From Hydractinia symbiolongicarpus (lineage: Eukaryota > Cnidaria > Hydrozoa > Anthoathecata > Hydractiniidae): DNA of 64,000 bases. The stretch covers positions 31,987,501-32,051,500 of the forward strand of contig NC_079880.1 in assembly GCF_029227915.1 (NCBI RefSeq), read 5' to 3'. The translations under genes were made by a program, and so were the position numbers. This document shows positions 36,801 through 51,410 of the stretch, one piece after another; position 1 is the first letter of the stretch; each line of letters begins with the position of its first letter. The notes beneath the pieces are model-generated. The model did no database searches. It was not told the DNA's origin and saw nothing but the letters and a program-made list of their open reading frames with translations.

Positions 36801-37860
36801 TGTTGCCTAATAAAGGCTTAGCATGTAAATCACGTGGTTCTACGTGACTGGGCAGGTTACCATTGGTCTACTCCGTCAAGTCTCAATGGACTACTGCTGT
36901 CCTAAGTCGCTTTCCTTCGCACCATGGCTTTAGAACGCCGTCAACTACATGCACAGGCCTCTAAATGCCGTAATATGGCCTTTTGCCATCTAGTAAAGGC
37001 CTTACACGTAAATCACGTGTTTCCACGCGCTTGCACATGTTACCATTTTCCTAGTCCATCCATCCTACATGGACTACGACGTCTTAAGTCATTTTCTTTG
37101 GCACCATGGCTCTAGAACATCGTCAACTACATGCACAGGCCTTTAAAGGTTACAATATGCTTCTTACATGCCTAATAAAGGCCTTACGTGTAAATCACGT
37201 GTTTCCACGCTCTTGAACAGGTTACCATTGGTCTAGTCCTTCTACTCTCAATGGACTACGACGTCTTAAAACGTTTTCCCTAGAGCCATGGGTTTAGAAC
37301 GCCGTCAACTACATGCACAGGCCTCTAAAGGCCGTAATATGGCCTTTTGCCGCCTATTAAAGGCCTTACACGTAAATCACGTGTTTCCACGCGCTTGCAC
37401 AGGTTACCATTTTTCTAGTCCATCCATCCTACATGGACTACGACGTCTTAAGTCGTTTTCTTTGACACCATGGCTTTAGAACGCCGTCAACTACATGCAT
37501 AGGCCTCTAAAGGTTACAATGTGATTCTTACATGCCTAATAAAGGTTTTACGTGTAAATCACGTGTTTCCACGCTCTTGCACAGGTTACCATTGGTCTAG
37601 TCCTTCTACTCTAAATGGACTACCACGTCTTAAGTCTTTTTCCGCAGAGCCATGGGTTTAGAACGCCGTCAACTACATGCACAGGCCTCTAAAGGCCGTA
37701 ATATGGCCTTTTGCCGCCTATTAAAGGCCTTACACGTAAATCACGTGTTTCCACGCGCTTGCACAGGTTACCATTTTTCTAGTCAATCCATCCTACATGG
37801 ACTACGATGTCTTAAGTCGTTTTCGCCAGAGCCATGGGTTTAGAACGCCGTCAACTACAT
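33900..37860 (+). repeat. Tandem duplication with 1,979-bp offset
   Basis: Unit types at 33923, 34418, 34945, 35309 recur at 35902, 36397, 36924, 37288, each exactly 1,979 bp later, including the shortened TTACCATACATGG unit and the CTGCTGTCC indel. 1,979 is 11 x 182 minus 23, in line with one copy of the ~20-bp deletion per repeat. Parts of the same arrangement return near 47,600-49,600. Confidence 0.82.
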
Positions 37861-40644
37861 GCACATGAATCTAGAGACCGTAATATGGCCTTTTGTTGCC
37901 TAATAAAGGCATAGCACGTAAATCACGTTGTTCTACGTGCATGTGCAGGTTACCATTGGTCTACTCCTTCAACTCTCAATGGACTACTGCTGTCCTAAGT
38001 CGCTTTCCTTGGCACCATGGCTTTACAACGCCGTCAACTACATGCACACACCTCTAAAGGCTGTAATATGGCTTTTTGCCAGCTAATAAAGGCCTTACGC
38101 GTAAATTAGGTGCTCCCAGGTTCTTGCGCAGGTTACCATTGGTCTAGTTCTTCCACTCTCCATGGAGTGCGACGTTTTAAGTCGTTTTCCGCAGCGCCAT
38201 GGCTTTAGAACATCGTCAACTTTATGCCCAGGCCTCTAAAGGATGCATTATGCTTTTTATATGCCTAATAAAGGCTTGAAACGTAAGTCACGTGGTTCTA
38301 CGTGGCTGTGCAGGTTACCAATGGTCTACTCCTTCAACTCTCAACGGACTACTGCGTGCTAAGTCGTTTTCTTTGGCACTATGGCTTTAAAACGCCGTAA
38401 ACTACATGCACAGGCCTGTAAAGGCCGTAATATGGCCTCTTGCCGCCTAATAAAACCCTTACACGTAATTCCTCCGCTTCCACGTGCTTTTGCAGGTTAC
38501 CATTGGTCTAGTCCTTCCACTCTCAATGGACTACAAGGTCATAAGTCGTTTTCCCTAGCACCTTGGCTTTAGAACGCCGTCAACTACATGCACAGGTCTC
38601 TAAAGGCCGTAATATGGACTTTTGCCGGCCAATAAAGGCCTTACGCGTAAATTACATGCTCCCACGTTCCTGCGCAGGTTACCATTTTTCTAGTCCATCC
38701 ATCCTACATGGACTACGACGTCTTAAGTCTTTTTCTCCAGAGCCATGGGTTTAGAACGCCGTCAACTACATGCACAGACTTCTAAAGGCCGTAATATGGC
38801 CTTTTGCCGCCTAATAAAGGCTTAGCAGGTAAATCCCCCGGTTCCACGTGGTTGTGCAAGTTACCATTGGTGTAGTCCTTCCATTCTCAATGTACTACGA
38901 CGTCTTAAGTCGTTTTCGCCAGAGCCATGGGTTTATAACGCCGTCAACTACATGCACAGGCCTCTAAAGGCTGTAATATGGCTTTTGCCAACTAATAAAA
39001 GCCTTACGCGTAAATTAGGTGCTCCCAGGTTCTTGCGCTGGTTACCATTGGTCTAGTCCTTCCACTCTCCATGGAGTGCGACGTCCTAAGTCGTTTTCCG
39101 CAGCGCCATGGCTTTAGAACGCCGTCAACTACATGCACAGGCCTCTAAAGGCCGTAATATGGCCTTTTGCCCCCTAATAAATGCGATACACGAAAATCCC
39201 CCGGTTCCACGTGTTTGTGCTGGTTACCATTGGTCTAGTCCTTCAACTCTCAATGGACTACAAGGTCATAAGTTGTTTTCCCTAGCACCTTGGCTTTAGA
39301 ACTCCGTCAACTACAAGCACAGGCCTCTAAAGGCCGTAATATGGCCTTTTGCCCCCTAATAAATGCGATACACGAAAATCACGTGGTTCCACGTGTGTGT
39401 GCTGGTTACCATTGGTCAACTCCTTCCACTCTCCATAAACTGCGACGTTCTAAGTCGTTTTCCCCAGCGCCATGGCTTTAGAACATCGTCAACTACTTGC
39501 ACAGGCCTCTAAAGACCGTAATATTGCTTTTGCCGCCTAATAGAGGCCTTACACGTAAATCCTCCGGTTCCACGTGTTTCTGCAGGTTACTATTGGTCTA
39601 CTCCTTCAACTCTCAATGGACTACTGCGTCCTAAGTCGTTTTCTTTGGCACTATGGCTTTACAACGCCGTCAACTACATGCACAGGCCTCTAAAGGTTAC
39701 AATATGCTTCTTACATGCCTAATAAAGGCCTTACGAGTAAATCACGTGTTTCCACGTTCTAGCGCAGGTTACCATTGGTCTAATCCTTCCACTATCTTTG
39801 GACTGCAACGTCCTAAGTCGTTTTCCCCAGCGCCATGGCTTTAGAATATCGTCAACTACATGCACAGGCCTTTAAAGGTTACAATATGCTTCTTACATGC
39901 CTAATAAAGGCCTTACGTGTAAATCACCTGTTTCCACGCTCTTGAACAGGTTACCATTGGTCTAGTCCCTCTACTCTCAATGGACTACGACATCTTAAGT
40001 CGTTTTCCCTAGAGCCATGGTTTAGAACGCCGTCAACTACATGCACAGGCCTCTAAAGGCCGTAATATGGCCTTTTGCCACCTATTAAAGGCTTTACACG
40101 TAAATCACGTGTTTCCACGCGCTTGCGCAGGTTACCATTGGTCTAGTCCTTCAACTCTCAATGAACTACAAGGTCATAAGTCGTTTTCCCCAGCGCCATG
40201 GCTTTAGAACATCGTCAACTAATTGCACAGGCCTCTAAAGACCGTAATATGGCTTTTGCCGCCTAATAAAGGCCTTACACGTAAATCCTCCGGTTCCACG
40301 TGTTTGTGCAGGTTACTATTGGTCTACTCCTTTAACTCTCAATGGACTACTGCGTCCTAAGTCGCTTTCTTTGGCACTATGGCTTTACAACGCCGTCAAC
40401 TACATGCACAGGCCTCTAAAGGTTACAATATGCTTCTTACATGCCTAATGAAGTCCTTACGTGTAAATCACGTGTTTCCACGCTCTTGCACAGGTTACCA
40501 TTGGTCTAGTCCTTCTACTCTCAATGGACTACGACGTCTTAAGTCTTTTTCCCCAGAGCCATGGGTTTAGAACACCGTCAACTACATGCACAGGCCTCTA
40601 AAGGCCGTAATGTGGCTTTTGCTACTTAATAAAGGCCTTACACG

Positions 40645-43600
40645 TAAATCCCCCGGTTCCACGTGCTTGTGCAGGTTACAATTGGTCTAGTCCTTCCACT
40701 CTCAATGGACTACAAGGTCATAAGTCGTTTTCACTAGCACCTTGGCTTTAGAACTCTGTCAACTACATGCGCAGGCCTCTAAAGGCCGTAATACGGCCTT
40801 TTGCTCCCTTATAAAGGCGATACACGAAAATCACGTGGTTCCACGTGTGTGTGCTTGTTACCATTGGTCAACTCCTTCCACTCTCCATAGACTGCGACGT
40901 TCTAAGTCATTTTCCTTGGCACCATGGCTTTACAACGCTGCCAACTACATGCAAACACCTCTAAAGGCTGTATTATGGCTTTTTGCCAGCTAATAAAGGC
41001 CTTACACGTAAGTTAGGTGCTCCCAGGTTCCAGCGCAGGTTACCATTGGTCTGGTACTTCCACTGTCCATGGAGTGCGACGTCCTAAGTCGTTTTCCGCA
41101 GCGCCATGGCTTTAGAACATCGTCAACTTTATGCCCAGGCCTCTAAAGGTTGCATTATGCTTTTTATATGCCTAATAAAGGCTTGAAACGTAAGTCACGT
41201 GGTTCTACGTGGCTGTGCAGGTTACAATTGGTCTACTCCTTCAACTCTCAATGGACTACTGCGTCCTAAGTCGTTTTCTTTGGCACCATGGCTCTAGAAC
41301 ATCGTCAACTACATGCACAGGCCTTTAAAGGTTACAATATGCTTCTTACATGCCTAATAAAGGCCTTACGTGTAAATCACTTGTTTCCACGCTCTTGAAC
41401 AGGTTACCATTGGTCTATTCCTTCTACTCTCAATGGACTACGACGTCTTAAAACGTTTTCCCTAGAGCCATGGGTTTAGAACGCCGTCAACTACATACAC
41501 AGGCCTCTAAAGGCCGTAATATGGCCTTTTGCCGCCTATTGAAGGCCTTACACGTAAATCACGTGTTTCCACGCGCTTGCACAGGTTACCATTTTTCTAG
41601 TCCATCCATCCTACATGGACTACGACGTCTTAAGTCGTTTTCTTTGACACCATGGCTTTAGAACGCCGTCAACTACATGCACAGGCCTCTAAAGGTTACA
41701 ATATGCTTCTTACATGCCTAATAAAGGCTTTACGTGTAAATCACGTGTTTCCACGCTCTTGCACAGGTTACCATTGGTCTAGTCCTTCTACTCTCAATGG
41801 ACTACCACGTCTTAAGTCTTTTTCCCCAGAGCCATGGGTTTAGAACGCCGTCAACTACATGCACAGGCCTCTAAAGGCCGTAATATGGCCTTTTGACGCC
41901 TATTAAAGGCCTTACACGTAAATCACGTGTTTCCACGTGCTTGCACAGGTTACCATTTTTCTAGTCCATCCATCCTACATGGACTACGATGTCTTAAGTC
42001 GTTTTCGCCAGAGCCAAGGGTTTAGAACGCCGTCAACTACATGCACATGAATCTAGAAACCGTAATATGGCCTTTTGTTGCCTAATAAAGGCTTAGCACG
42101 TAAATCACGTTGTTCTACGTGCAAGTGCAGGTTACCATTGGTCTACTCCTTCAACTGTCAATGGACTACTGCGTCCTAAGTCGTTTTCTTTGGCACCATG
42201 GCTCTAGAACATCGTCAACTACATGCACAGGCCTTTAAAGGTTACAATATGCTTCTTACATGCCTAATAAAGGCCTTACGTGTAAATCACGTGTTTCCAC
42301 GTTCTAGCGCAGGTTACCATTGGTCTAGTCCCTCTACTCTCAATGGACTACGACATCTTAAGTCGTTTTCCCTAGAGCCATGGTTTAGAACGCCGTCAAC
42401 TACATGCACAGGCCTCTAAAGGCCGTAATATGGCCTTTTGCCGCCTATTAAAGGCTTTACACGTAAATCACGTGTTTCCACGCGCTTGCACAGGTTACCA
42501 TTTTTCTAGTCCATCCATCCTACATGGACTACGACGTGTTAAGTCGTTTTCGCCAGAGCCATGGGTTTAGAACATCGTCAACTACATGCACAGGCCTCTA
42601 AAGACCGTAATATGGCTTTTTGCCAGCTAATAAAGGCCTTACGCGTAAATTAGGTGCTCCCAGGTTCTTGCGCAGGTTACCATTGGTCTAGTCCTTCAAC
42701 TCTCAATGAACTACAAGGTCATAAGTCGTTTTCCCCAGCGCCATGGCTTTAGAACATCGTCAACTACATGCACAGGCCTCTAAAGACCGTAATATGGCTT
42801 TTGCCGCCTAATAAAGGCCTTACACGTAAATCCTCCGGTTCCACGTGTTTGTGCAGGTTACTATTGGTCTACTCCTTTAACTCTCAATGGACTACTGCGT
42901 CCTAAGTCGCTTTCTTTGGCACTATGGCTTTACAACGCCATCAACTACATGCACAGGCCTCTAAAGGTTACAATATGCTTCTTACATGCCTAATGAAGTC
43001 CTTACGTGTAAATCACGTGTTTCCACGCTCTTGCACAGGTTACCATTGGTCTAGTCCTTCTACTCTCAATGGACTACGACGTCTTAAGTCGTTTTCCCCA
43101 GCGCCATGGGTTTAGAACACCGTCAACTACATGCACAGGCCTCTGAAGACCGTAATATGGCTTTTGCCGCCTAATAAAGGTCTTACACGTAAATCCCCCG
43201 GTTCCACGTGCTTGTGCAGGTTACAATTGGTCTAGTCCTTCCACTCTCAATGGACTACTGCGTCCTAAGTCGCTTTCTTTGGCACCATGGCTCTAGAACA
43301 TCGTCAACTACATGCACAGGCCTTTAAAGGTTACAATATGCTTCTTACATGCCTAATAAAGGCCTTACGTGTAAATCACGTGTTTCCACGCTCTTGAACA
43401 GGTTACCATTGGTCTAGTCCTTCTACTCTCAATGGACTACGACGTCTTAAAACGTTTTCCCTAGAGCCATGGGTTTAGAACGCCGTCAACTACATGCACA
43501 GGCCTCTAAAGGCCGTAATATGGCCTTTTGTCGCCTATTAAAGGCCTTACACGTAAATCCCCCGGTTCCACGTGCTTGTGCAGGTTACAATTGGTCTAGT

Positions 43601-44960
43601 CCTTCCACTCTCAATGGACTACAAGGTCATAAGTCGTTTTCACTAGCACCTTGGCTTTAGAACTCTGTCAACTACATGCGCAGGCCTCTAAAGGCCGTAA
43701 TACGGCCTTTTGCTCCCTTATAAAGGCGATACACGAAAATCACGTGGTTCCACGTGTGTGTGCTTGTTACCATTGGTCAACTCCTTCCACTCTCCATAGA
43801 CTGCGACGTTCTAAGTCATTTTCCTTGGCACCATGGCTTTACAACGCTGTCAACTACATGCACACACCTCTAAAGGCTGTATTATGGCTTTTTGCCAGCT
43901 AATAAAGGCCTTACACGTAAGTTAGGTGCTCCCAGGTTCCTGCGCAGGTTACCATTGGTCTGGTACTTCCACTGTCCATGGAGTGCGACGTCCTAAGTCG
44001 TTTTCCGCAGCGCCATGGCTTTAGAACATCGTCAACTTTATGCCCAGGCCTCTAAAGGTTGCATTATGCTTTTTATATGCCTAATAAAGGCTTGAAACGT
44101 AAGTCACGTGGTTCTACGTGGCTGTGCAGGTTACCATTGGTCTACTCCTTCAACTCTCAATGGACTACTGCGTCCTAAGTCGTTTTCTTTGGCACCATGG
44201 CTCTAGAACATCGTCAACTACATGCACAGGCCTTTAAAGGTTACAATATGCTTCTTACATGCCTAATAAAGGCCTTACGTGTAAATCACGTGTTTCCACG
44301 CTCTTGAACAGGTTACCATTGGTCTAGTCCTTCTACTCTCAATGGACTACGACGTCTTAAAACGTTTTCCCTAGAGCCATGGGTTTAGAACGCCGTCAAC
44401 TACATGCACAGGCCTCTAAAGGCCGTAATATGGCCTTTTGCCGCCTATTAAAGGCCTTACACGTAAATCACGTGTTTCCACGCGCTTGCACAGGTTACCA
44501 TTTTTCTAGTCCATCCATCCTACATGGACTACGACGTCTTAAGTCGTTTTCTTTGACACCATGGCTTTAGAACGCCGTCAACTACATGCACAGGCCTCTA
44601 AAGGGTACAATATGCTTCTTACATGCCTAATAAAGGCTTTACGTGTAAATCACGTGTTTCCACGCTCTTGCACAGGTTACCATTGGTCTAGTCATTCTAC
44701 TCTCAATGGACTACCACGTCTTAAGTCTTTTTCCCCAGAGCCATGGGTTTAGAACGCCGTCAACTACATGCACAGGCCTCTAAAGGCCGTAATATGGCCT
44801 TTTGCCGCCTATTAAAGGCCTTACACGTAAATCACGTGTTTCCACGCGCTTGCACAGGTTACCATTTTTCTAGTCCATCCATCCTACATGGACTACGAAG
44901 TCTTAAGTCGTTTTCGCCAGAGCCATGGGTTTAGAACGCCGTCAACTACATGCACATGAA
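40645..44960 (+). repeat. Segmental duplication with 2,909-bp offset
   Basis: The unit series at 40742, 41470, 41652 recurs at 43651, 44379, 44561 (offset 2,909, about 16 units). Sequence agreement extends from about 40645 to 42050 in the first copy and from about 43554 to 44960 in the second. Between them lies a different unit series, so the copies are not directly adjacent. Confidence 0.8.
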
Positions 44961-47900
44961 TCTAGAGACCGTAATATGGCCTTTTGTTGATTAATAAAGG
45001 CTTAGCACGTAAATCACGTTGTTCTACGTGCATGTGCAGGTTACCATTGGTCTACTCCTTCAACTCTCAATGGACTACTGCTGTCCTAAGTCGCTTTCCT
45101 TGGCACCATGGCATTACAACGCCGTCAACTACATGCACACACCTCTAAAGGCTGTAATATGGCTTTTTGCCAGCTAATAAAGGCCTTACGCGTAAATTAG
45201 GTGCTCCCAGGTTCTTGCGCAGGTTACCATTGGTCTAGTCCTTCCACTCTCCATGGAGTGCGACGTCCTAAGTCGTTTTCCGCAGCGCCATGGCTTTAGA
45301 ACATCGTCAACTTTATGCCCAGGTTCCTAAAGGTTGCATTATGCTTTTTATATGCCTAATAAAGGCTTGAAACGTAAGTCACGTGGTTCTACGTGGCTGT
45401 GCAGGTTACCAATGGTCTACTCCTTCAACTCTCAATGGACTACTGCGTCCTAAGTCGTTTTCTTTGGCACTATGGCTTTAAAACGCCGTCAACTACATGC
45501 ACAGGCCTGTAAAGGCCGTAATATGGCCTCTTGCCGCCTAATAAAACCCTTACACGTAATTCCTCCGCTTCCACGTGCTTGTGCAGGTTACCATTGGTCT
45601 AGTCCTTCCACTCTCAATGGACTACAAGGTCATAAGTCGTTTTCCCTAGCACCTTGGCTTTAGAACGCCGTCAACTACATGCACAGGCCTCTAAAGGCCG
45701 TAATATGGCCTTTTGCCGCCTATTAAAGGTCTTACACGTAAATCAAGTGTTTCCACGCGCTTGCACAGGTTACTATTGGTCTAGTCCTTCCACTCTCAAT
45801 GGACTACGACGTCTTAAGTCGTTTTCCCCAGAGCCATGGGTTTAGAACGCCGTCAACTACATGCACAGGTCTCTAAAGGCCGTAATATGGACTTTTGCCG
45901 GCCAATAAAGGCCTTACGCGTAAATTACGTGCTCCCACGTTCTTGCGCAGGTTACCATTTTTCTAGTCCATCCATCCTACATGGACTACGACGTCTTAAG
46001 TCTTTTTCTCCAGAGCCATGGGTTTAGAACGCCGTCAACTACATGCACAGACTTCTAAAGGCCGTAATATGGCCTTTTGCCGCCTAATAAAGGCTTAGCA
46101 GGTAAATCCCCCGGTTCCACGTGGTTGTGCAAGTTACCATTGGTGTAGTCCTTCCATTCTCAATGTACTACGACGTCTTAAGTCGTTTTCGCCAGAGCCA
46201 TGGGTTTAGAACGCCGTCAACTACATGCACAGGCCTCTAAAGGACGTAATATGGCCTTTTGCCGCCTATTAAAGGCCTTACACGTAAATCACGTGTTTCC
46301 ACGCGCTTGCACAGGTTACCATACATGGACTACGACGTCTTAAGTCGTTTTCAACAGAGCCATGGGTTTAGAACGCCGTCAACTACATGCACATGAATCT
46401 AGAGACCGTAATATGGCCTTTTGCCCCCTAATAAAGGCAATACACGAAAATCACGTGGTTCCACGTGTGTGTGCTTGTTACCATTGGTCAACTCCTTCCA
46501 CTCTCCATAGACTGCGACGTTCTAAGTCATTTTCCTTGGCACCATGGCTTTACAACGCTGTCAACTACATGCACACACCTCTAAAGGCTGTAATATGGCT
46601 TTTTGCCAGCTAATAAAGGCCTTACGCGTAAATTAGGTGCTCCCAGGTTCCTGCGCAGGTTACCATTGGTCTAGTACTTCCGCTGTCCATGGAGTGCGAC
46701 GTCCTAAGTCGTTTTCCGCAGCGCCATGGCTTTAGCACATCGTCAACTGCCCAGGCCTCTAAAGATTGCATTATGCTTTTTATATGCCTAATAAAGGCTT
46801 GAAACGTAAGTCACGTGGTTCTACGTGGCTGTGCAGGTTACCAATGGTCTACTCCTTCAACTCTCAATGGACTACTGCGTCCTAAGTCGTTTTCTTTGGC
46901 ACTATGGCTTTAAAACGCCGTCAACTACATGCACAGGCCTGTAAAGGCCGTAATATGGCCTCTTGCCGCCTAATAAAACCCTTACACGTAATTCCTCCGC
47001 TTCCACGTGCTTGTGCAGGTTACCATTGGTCTAGTCCTTCCACTCTCAATGGACTACAAGGTCATAAGTCGTTTTCCCTAGCACCTTGGCTTTAGAACGC
47101 CGTCAACTACATGCACAGGCCTCTAAAGGCCGTAATATGGCCTTTTGCCGCCTATTAAAGGTCTTACACGTAAATCACGTGTTTCCACGCGCTTGCACAG
47201 GTTACTATTGGTCTAGTCCTTCCACTCTCAATGGACTACGACGTCTTAAGTCGTTTTCCCCAGAGTCATGGGTTTAGAACGCCGTCAACTACATGCATAG
47301 GCCTCTAAAGGCCGTAATATGGACTTTTGCCGGCCAATAAAGGCCTTACGCGTAAATTACGTGCTCCCACGTTCTTGCGCAGGTTACCATTTTTCTAGTC
47401 CATCCATCCTACATGGACTACGACGTTTTAAGTCTTTTTCTCCAGAGCCATGGGTTTAGAACGCCGTCAACTACATGCACAGACTTCTAAAGGCCGTAAT
47501 ATGGCCTTTTGCCGCCTAATAAAGGCTTAGCAGGTAAATCCCCCGGTTCCACGTGGTTGTGCAAGTTACCATTGGTGTAGTCCTTCCATTCTCAATGTAC
47601 TACGACGTCTTAAGTCGTTTTCGCCAGAGCCATGGGTTTAGAACGCCGTCAACTACATGCACAGGCCTCTAAAGGACGTAATATGGCCTTTTGCCGCCTA
47701 TTAAAGGCCTTACACGTAAATCACGTGTTTCCACGCGCTTGCACAGGTTACCATACATGGACTACGACGTCTTAAGTCGTTTTCGCCAGAGCCATGGGTT
47801 TAGAACGCCGTCAACTACATGCACATGAATCTAGAGACCGTAATATGGCCTTTTGTTGCCTAATAAAGGCTTAGCATGTAAATCACGTGGTTCTACGTGA

Positions 47901-50900
47901 CTGTGCAGGTTACCATTGGTCTACTTCGTCAAGTCTCAATGGACTACTGCTGTCCTAAGTCGCTTTCCTTGGCACCATGGCTTTAGAACGCCGTCAACTA
48001 CATGCACAGGCCTCTAAATGCCGTAATATGGCCTTTTGCCGTCTAGTAAAAACCTTACACGTAAATCACGTGTTTCCACGCGCTTGCACATGTTACCATT
48101 TTTCTAGTCCATCCATCCTACATGGACTACGATGTCTTAAGTCGTTTTCGCCAGAGCCATGGGTTTAGAACGCCGTCAACTACATGCACAGGCCTCTAAA
48201 GGTTACAATATGCTTCTTACATGCCTAATAAAGGCCTTACGTGTAAATCACGTGTTTCCACGCTCTTGCACAGGTTACCATTGGTCTAGTCCTTCTACTC
48301 TCAATGGACTACCACGTCTTAAGTCTTTTTCCCCAGAGACATGGGTTTAGAACGCCGTCAACTACATGCACAGGCCTCTAAAGGCCGTAATATGGCCTTT
48401 TGCCGCCTATTAAAGGCCTTACACGTAAATCACGTGTTTCCACGCGCTTGCACAGGTTACCATTTTTCTAGTCCATCCATCCTACATGGACTACGATGTC
48501 TTAAGTCGTTTTCGCCAGAGCCATGGGTTTAGAACGCCGTCAACTACATGCACATTAATCTAGAGACCGTAATATGGCCTTTTGCCCCCTAATAAAGGCA
48601 ATACACGAAAATCACGTGGTTCCACGTGTGTGTGCTTGTTACCATTGGTCAACTCCTTCCACTCTCCATAGACTGCGACGTTCTAAGTCATTTTCCTTGG
48701 CACCATGGCTTTACAACGCTGTCAACTACATGCACACACCTCTAAAGGCTGTAATATGGCTTTTTGCCAGCTAATAAAGGCCTTACGCGTAAATTAGGTG
48801 CTCCCAGGTTCCTGCGCAGGTTACCATTGGTCTAGTACTTCCACTGTCCATGGAGTGCGACGTCCTAAGTCGTTTTCCGCAGCGCCATGGCTTTAGAACA
48901 TCGTCAACTGCCCAGGCCTCTAAAGATTGCATTATGCTTTTTATATGCCTAATAAAGGCTTGAAACGTAAGTCACGTGGTTCTACGTGGCTGTGCAGGTT
49001 ACCATTGGTCTACTCCTTCAACTCTTAATGGACTACTGCGTCCTAAGTCGTTTTCTTTGGCACTATGGCTTTACAACGCCGTCAACTACATGCACAGGCC
49101 TCTAAAGGTTACAATATGCTTCTTACATGCCTAATGAAGGCCTTACGTGTAAATCACGTGTTTCCACGCTCTTGCACAGGTTACCATTGGTCTAGTCCTT
49201 CTACTCTCAATGGACTACGACGTCTTAAGTCTTTTTCTCCAGAGCCATATGTTTAGAACGCCGTCAACTACATGCACAGGCCTCTAAAGGACGTAATATG
49301 GCCTTTTGCCGCCTATTAAAGGCCTTTCACGTAAATCACGTGTTTCCACGCGTTTGCACAGGTTACCATACATGGACTACGACGTCTTAAGTCGTTTTCG
49401 CCAGAGCCATGGGTTTAGAACGCCGTCAACTACATGCACATGAATCTAGAGACCGTAATATGGCCTTTTGTTGCCTAATAAAGGCTTAGCATGTAAATCA
49501 CGTGGTTCTACGTGACTGTGCAGGTTACCATTGGTCTACTCCGTCAAGTCTCAATGGACTACTGCTGTCCTAAGTCGCTTTCCTTGGCACCATATCTTTA
49601 GAACGCCGTCAACTACATGCACAGGCCTCTAAATGCCGTAATATGGCCTTTTGCCGTCTAGTAAAGGCCTTACACGTAAAACAAGTGTTTCCACGCGCTT
49701 GCACATGTTACCATTTTTCTAGTCCATCCATCCTACATGGACTACGACGTCTTAACTCATTTTCTTTGGCACCATGGCTCTAGAACATCGTCAACTACAT
49801 GCACAGGCCTTTAAAGGTTACAATATGCTTCTTACATGCCTAATGAAGGCCTTACGTGTAAATCACGTGTTTCCACGCTCTTGAACAGGTTACGATTAGT
49901 CTAGTCCTTCTACTCTCAATGGACTACGACGTCTTGAAACGTTTTCCCTAGAGCCATGGGTTTAGAACGCCGTCAACTACATGCACAGGCCTCTAAAGGC
50001 CGTAATATGGCCTTTTGCCGCCTATTAAAGGTCTTACACGTAAATCACGTGTTTCCACGCGCTTGCACAGGTTACCATTTTTCTAGTCCATCCATCCTAC
50101 ATGGACTACGACGTCTTAAGTCGTTTTCTTTGACAGCATGGCTTTAGAACGCCGTCAACTACATGCACAGGCCTCTAAAGGTTACAATATGCTTCTTACA
50201 TGCCTAATAAAGGCTTTACGTGTAAATCACGTGTTTCCACGCTCTTGCACAGGTTACCATTGGTCTAGTCCTTCTACTCTCAATGGACTACCACGTCTTA
50301 AGTCTTTTTCCCCAGAGCCATGGGTTTAGAACGCCGTCAACTACATGCACAGGCCTCTAAAGGCCGTAATATGGCCTTTTGCCGCCTATTAAAGACCTTA
50401 CACGTAAATCACGTGTTTCCACGCGCTTGCACAGGTTACCATTTTTCTAGTCCATCCATCCTACATGGACTACGACGTCTTAAGTCGTTTTCGCCAGAGC
50501 CATGGGTTTAGAACGCCGTCAACTACATGCACATGAATCTAGAGACCGTAATATGGCCTTTTGTTGCTTAATAAAGGCTTAGCACGTAAATCACGTGGTT
50601 CTACGTGCATGTGCAGGTTACCATTGGTCTACTCCTTCAACTCTCAATGGACTACTGCGTCCTAAGTCATTTTCCTTGGCACCATGTCTTTACAACGCCG
50701 TCAACTACATGCACAGGCCTCTAAAAGCTGTAATATGGCTTTTTGCCAACTAATAAAAGCCTTACGCGTAAATTAGGTGCTCCCAGGTTATTGCGCAGGT
50801 TACCATTGGTCTAGTCCTTCCACTCTCCATGGAGTGCGACGTCCTAAGTCGTTTTCCGCAGCGCCATGGCTTTAGAACGCCGTCAACTACATGCACAGGC

Positions 50901-51410
50901 CTCTAAAGGCCGTAATATGGCCTTTTGCCGCCTATTAAAGGCCTTACACGTAAATCCCCCAGTTCCACGTGTTTGTGCTGGTTACCATTGGTCTAGTCCT
51001 TCAACTCTCAATGAACTACAAGGTCATAAGTTGTTTTCCCTAGCACCTTGGCTTTAGAACTCCGTCAACTACAAGCACAGGCCTCTAAAGGCCGTAATAT
51101 GGCCTTTTGCCCCCTAATAAAGGCGATACACGAAAATCACGTGGTTCCACGTGTGTGTGCTGGTTACCATTGGTCAACTCCTTCCACTCTCCATAAACTG
51201 CGACGTTCTAAGTCGTTTTCCCCAGCGCCATGGCTTTAGAACATCGTCAACTACATGCACAGGCCTCTAAAGACCGTAATATGGCTTTTGCCGCCTAATA
51301 AAGGCCTTACACGTAAATCCTCCGGTTCCACGTGTTTCTGCAGGTTACTATTGGTCTACTCCTTCAACTCTCAATGGACTACTGCGTCCTAAGTCGTTTT
51401 CTTTGGCACT